Made by a program: the position numbers and the translations under genes. The notes under the pieces were generated by a model. That model was not told the origin of the DNA and made no database searches. It saw only the letters and a program-made list of their open reading frames with translations. Of a DNA stretch of 64,000 nt, positions 61,001 through 64,000 are shown in pieces (within the stretch, counting starts at the first letter, position 1; each line of letters starts with the position of its first letter). The stretch covers positions 3,844,001-3,908,000 of the forward strand of contig JAUTDP010000004.1 in assembly GCA_033439795.1 (NCBI GenBank), given 5' to 3'. Origin of the DNA: Sordaria brevicollis (taxonomy: Eukaryota > Ascomycota > Sordariomycetes > Sordariales > Sordariaceae).

Positions 61001-62610
61001 TTCTCCTTCGTTTTCGTCTGAGTGAGGCCTTGTTCTTCTTGCTCCTTGAGGATATCCATCTCATGCAACCATGTCGTACCGGCAATGCTCATTTTTCGAA
61101 ACTTCATGACGTTCTCAGTCAAAGTTCCGGTTTTGTCCGAAAAGACGTAGCCGATCTGCCCCAGATTCTCGAGAATAGTGTTGGTGTTGCACTTGGCCGG
61201 CGTATCGGAGACCTTGTCATACATTTCCAGATCGGAATTGAGCATCCACATCTGTCCGAGCTTGACAATTTCCAAACTAACGTATAAGGCCAATGGGATG
61301 ATATTGTTGAACTGGATGAAAAAGCCGATAATGATATTCTGAAATTCCACTCCGAGGTGCTTCAAATACCATGCCTTATGCTCATAGGCGTCCTTCCAGA
61401 TTAAATAACCCATAGAGCAACCAACGGAAAGGGAGATGACGACGACAACGAGGCTGATGACAATTTTGTTGGCGATCTTCTCCATAGCCGGCTTCTTCGC
61501 TTTCGGATGTCGGTTGGCATTTCGTCGAAGTTTGCACTCTTCTCCAGTGTTTATTACCATCCCGATGGCACATGTCGTGTTGCGTAGCGTGCAACCCCTG
61601 TACACTACTTCATTCAACGTCAACGGCAACGTTTCGCCATCCACAGTTACTCTTCCGTCAAAGCGATAGAGATCCGGATTGGGGTCCTCTACCACGAACA
61701 TAGCCTGGCAATTGGCGATGCCCTGCACCGTGTTGCATCGCTGCAAGGCCTTGGATACCTGCTTGTTCTTCAGATTCGTCTCTCCGTCCAGGGCCATGGT
61801 CTCGATGTAGGCCATGCCGTTTTCGCCGTCGGCATACAACAGGACAATATCTGCCGGAACATCCTCATCGCGGGATAGTTTGATGACATCGCCGACTTTC
61901 AAATCCTTCCATTGAGTGGAATGCCATTGATAATCTGATTCGGGTATGACCTCCGCCATCACTGTATCTTTCTCCTTCGTCCTTCGCAAACCAAATCCGG
62001 TCCGCCATTCGTGTCGGCTGTCGACATAGCCTTTGGGTCGGAGGACAGTCGCGCTCCTTGCATTTTCCACTTTGTCGAGTCGATGGCGTTTCCAGTCATC
62101 GTATCCCTCCTTGACGACAGTGAGAAGGACAAAGAACAATAGCGGTAGAATGGTGGTGAAGTTGCCGGTCGTACTGACGCCTGGGATGGTTTGAGGGACA
62201 CCAACGCAGAGGAAGTAGAAGTTGGCCAGGCGTGAAAACTGGAAGAATAGCTGTTTCGGCAGGAAATCATAGACGGTGTAGCGAGATGTCCGGATCGTGT
62301 TGGGTATGTATGCGCCCCCCCGCCGCTCATCGATCAGGGGTTTGTCATGATAAGGTCTTAGTGGGATGTGTCGTCCGTCTTGTGAAGGTGGCAGCTCCTT
62401 TTCTTGGAAGATTAGTTCGAGTATGTATTTTCGATATAGCTGTTGTGTGGAGGCTTTGATGGATCTGGGAATCGTTGTTGCCGAGGTGCCAGTTTTGCGC
62501 AACGGCGCCAGGATGCCGGCTTTACTGAAGGTGTTGATGCCCTTTTCCAACGAAGCATTGTCGACACTGGCGCCTCCCTCCTCGGCCGTGCTCCTGGTGA
62601 AGCTCCTCAT
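58080..62610 (-). CDS. P4-type ATPase (phospholipid flippase), Dnf3-like
   Basis: Exons 62610-58778 and 58701-58080, 1,484 residues. The 76-nt intron has a GTACGT donor, CTAAC branch and AACAG acceptor. The first in-frame ATG is at 62610. P4 hallmarks: ALDGETNLK actuator loop (near 272), SDKTGTLTENVMKFRKM phosphorylation site (near 491), MLTGDKRETAINIA, and AIGDGANDLAMLSAAHVGVG (near 1083). The N-terminal signature YIPNTIRTSRYTVYDFLPKQ and about ten membrane helices complete the fold. The wording of the N-terminal part is closest to yeast Dnf3 (inference). It moves phospholipids to the cytosolic leaflet in Golgi/plasma membranes and usually needs a Cdc50-family partner, not seen here. The tail is Glu-rich. 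Confidence 0.95.
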
Positions 62611-63647
62611 GATGGTGCTTGTTCGAGGGGTCTGCAATTCATGGCGTCGCTGGTCGGGATATGAAAACGGAAGTGATTAGGTTGCGCCAGCGCATGTGAC
62701 GAAAGAACTCTACGCAGTACGACTAGGCTCTATGTAGGTAGGTAGATGTCACGGTCATCGACTCGGGGGATTGGCGGGACGATCAGGTCATTACGGGGTT
62801 TCAGCTACGGTGTATCATGGGCGGGTTTGACTGTTTATCGTCAATCGTTCCGGCGATAGTCGTCAACTTCCCGGCTTTTTCTGTGGAGTGTGCGCGGACC
62901 CGGGGAAAAACCCGAAAAATGTCTGGAGAGCGGTCCCGGATGTGAATGTTAGGTTCAAGGATCCAGTATATTGAATGGAAGCATCAGATGAAAGTCAAAA
63001 TCCGACTGAAACGAGCGACGGTATCGGCAAGAAGCGAGCGACTGGCAGTTGCGATGAAAGGTGGTGAAGTTTCTGCCGGAACAGACGGAAATTGAAAATG
63101 ATGACGAAGGGAAAGAACAGAGTGGGATTGATGAAGAAAGACGGCCCAGGCAGAAAGAGGGAAGGCGCCAAAACTGGACGACATCGAATCCAGAATCCTG
63201 CTTCGAATCCTTGTTCCTTCAAATGGAAAGCGTGGCTCCACTTCCAGCGCCCCTTCCGTGGGACCCCTGCCAATCTTACGGATGACCCACATGTCCCGAG
63301 CCCCGCTTTTCGGAGTTTATCACTGTTTCCGGCCCGAGTCAAACTGCCCGGTTAGGCCGGTCTCGACCGTGATAACTTCAACCTTATCTTTATCCTAACG
63401 ACGGATGTCCAAAACATGATAATAGTAGAAGGGTGGAAGTGATGTATTACGGGAAACAGGAGTTCAGGTTGAATCAAAGGGATGGGAGGTGGTACTGCAT
63501 TTACCGGGCAGGCGCAACCCGCTGGGTTGGGTCTTTCCTCAAATTGTCCCGTTTCGTGAAACGTCAACTGCCGGTTATCTCTACACAGTAGGAAGGTGTA
63601 CCTCCATTCTTGGGAAGCTGCGTTTATCCAACAAAGCTCCTGCCCGT
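62611..63647. other. Intergenic region upstream of the flippase gene
   Basis: About 1 kb with the presumed flippase promoter. Frames of about 100 codons lack content. Confidence 0.45.
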
Positions 63648-64000
63648 TTACCGACTTCTCCTCCTGCCCCGATCATCATCTCTTTCAATAGCTGCCTCAT
63701 CTCTCTCCCACAAAAGATACGCCGCCATCGCGACCGGTCCACCAAGCACCAACCAGGTTAACGCCTTGACAAACCGCTTTCCACCACCGACACCAGCAGC
63801 CCAATATTGGTACGCAGCCCAAGTGAGAAGCCCAGAGTTGCCGCTGTAGACGTCCCATTGAAGGAAGTGCTTGGCCAGCGGCGCCAACCACGCCATCCGG
63901 ATCTTCTCCAAGCTCGATACGTCGATATACGGCGGATCCCATAGTGCCCTCGGGATAGCCGAACCAATGTCTACCTCCTTCAACATTGCCGAAAGCCACG
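63648..64000 (-). CDS. 3' end of a membrane-protein gene (truncated by window edge)
   Basis: The frame runs off the right edge and ends at 63648. The visible ~117 residues include KHFLQWDVYSGNSGLLTWAA and a hydrophobic helix ALTWLVLGGPVAMAAYLLW, then a charged Arg/Asp tail (ERDDDRGRRRSR). The pattern is that of the last part of a multi-pass membrane protein. The first Met seen (63986) is probably internal, because the frame is open upstream of it. Family not recognised. Confidence 0.55.
   Translation of the reverse strand, partial: WLSAMLKEVDIGSAIPRALWDPPYIDVSSLEKIRMAWLAPLAKHFLQWDVYSGNSGLLTWAAYQYWAAGVGGGKRFVKALTWLVLGGPVAMAAYLLWERDEAAIERDDDRGRRRSR

Overview
The window is eukaryotic, from a filamentous ascomycete. 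Genes carry short introns (about 57-80 nt) with GTANGT donors and CTAAC-type branch sites. Two long blocks are extremely AT-rich, almost without CpA/TpG but with CpG kept, which is the signature of repeat-induced point mutation (RIP). The gene content (HsbA-type secreted protein, BRF1, Sec11, a Dnf3-like flippase) and the strength of RIP suggest a Sordariomycete, probably Neurospora or a close relative; the species call is inference.

Layout. 1-6.1 kb: a TBC-domain Rab-GAP on the minus strand. 6,111-12,831: a 6.7-kb RIP-destroyed DNA transposon with 34-bp terminal inverted repeats (TIRs) and a 6-bp target duplication; it holds relic reading frames and an inverted pair of tRNA-like sequences. 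12.8-17.6 kb: gene-poor, with a 48-A tract inside a direct repeat. 17.6-18.5 kb: a small acidic nuclear-type protein, followed by a 79-bp-arm foldback element. 20.0-21.9 kb: an SREBP-type bHLH factor. 24.7-29.4 kb: HsbA-like protein, four-helix membrane protein and Sec11, all on the minus strand. 30.5-41.2 kb: AIG1-like membrane protein, BTB protein, DUF1349 protein, BRF1 and a small secreted protein. 44.2-48.8 kb: Cys-rich protein, tRNA-Ala and a secreted SGNH esterase. 50,634-53,794: a RIP-destroyed Fot1/Pogo-like element with TA duplication. 53.8-58 kb: gene-poor, with tRNA-Glu. 58.1-62.6 kb: a P4-ATPase. At the right edge lies the 3' end of another membrane-protein gene.

Most genes are single housekeeping loci: vesicle traffic (Rab-GAP, flippase, Sec11 in ER signal processing), Pol III transcription (BRF1, with two Pol III tRNA genes in the same window), and secretion/cell surface (HsbA, SGNH esterase, small secreted peptide). 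They do not form a visible cluster or pathway. The unusual material is the repeat content: two dead DNA transposons, the foldback element, the tRNA-like inverted pair and the poly-A insertion. I see no clearly new enzymatic system. All exon structures were derived by hand from splice signals and frame closure.
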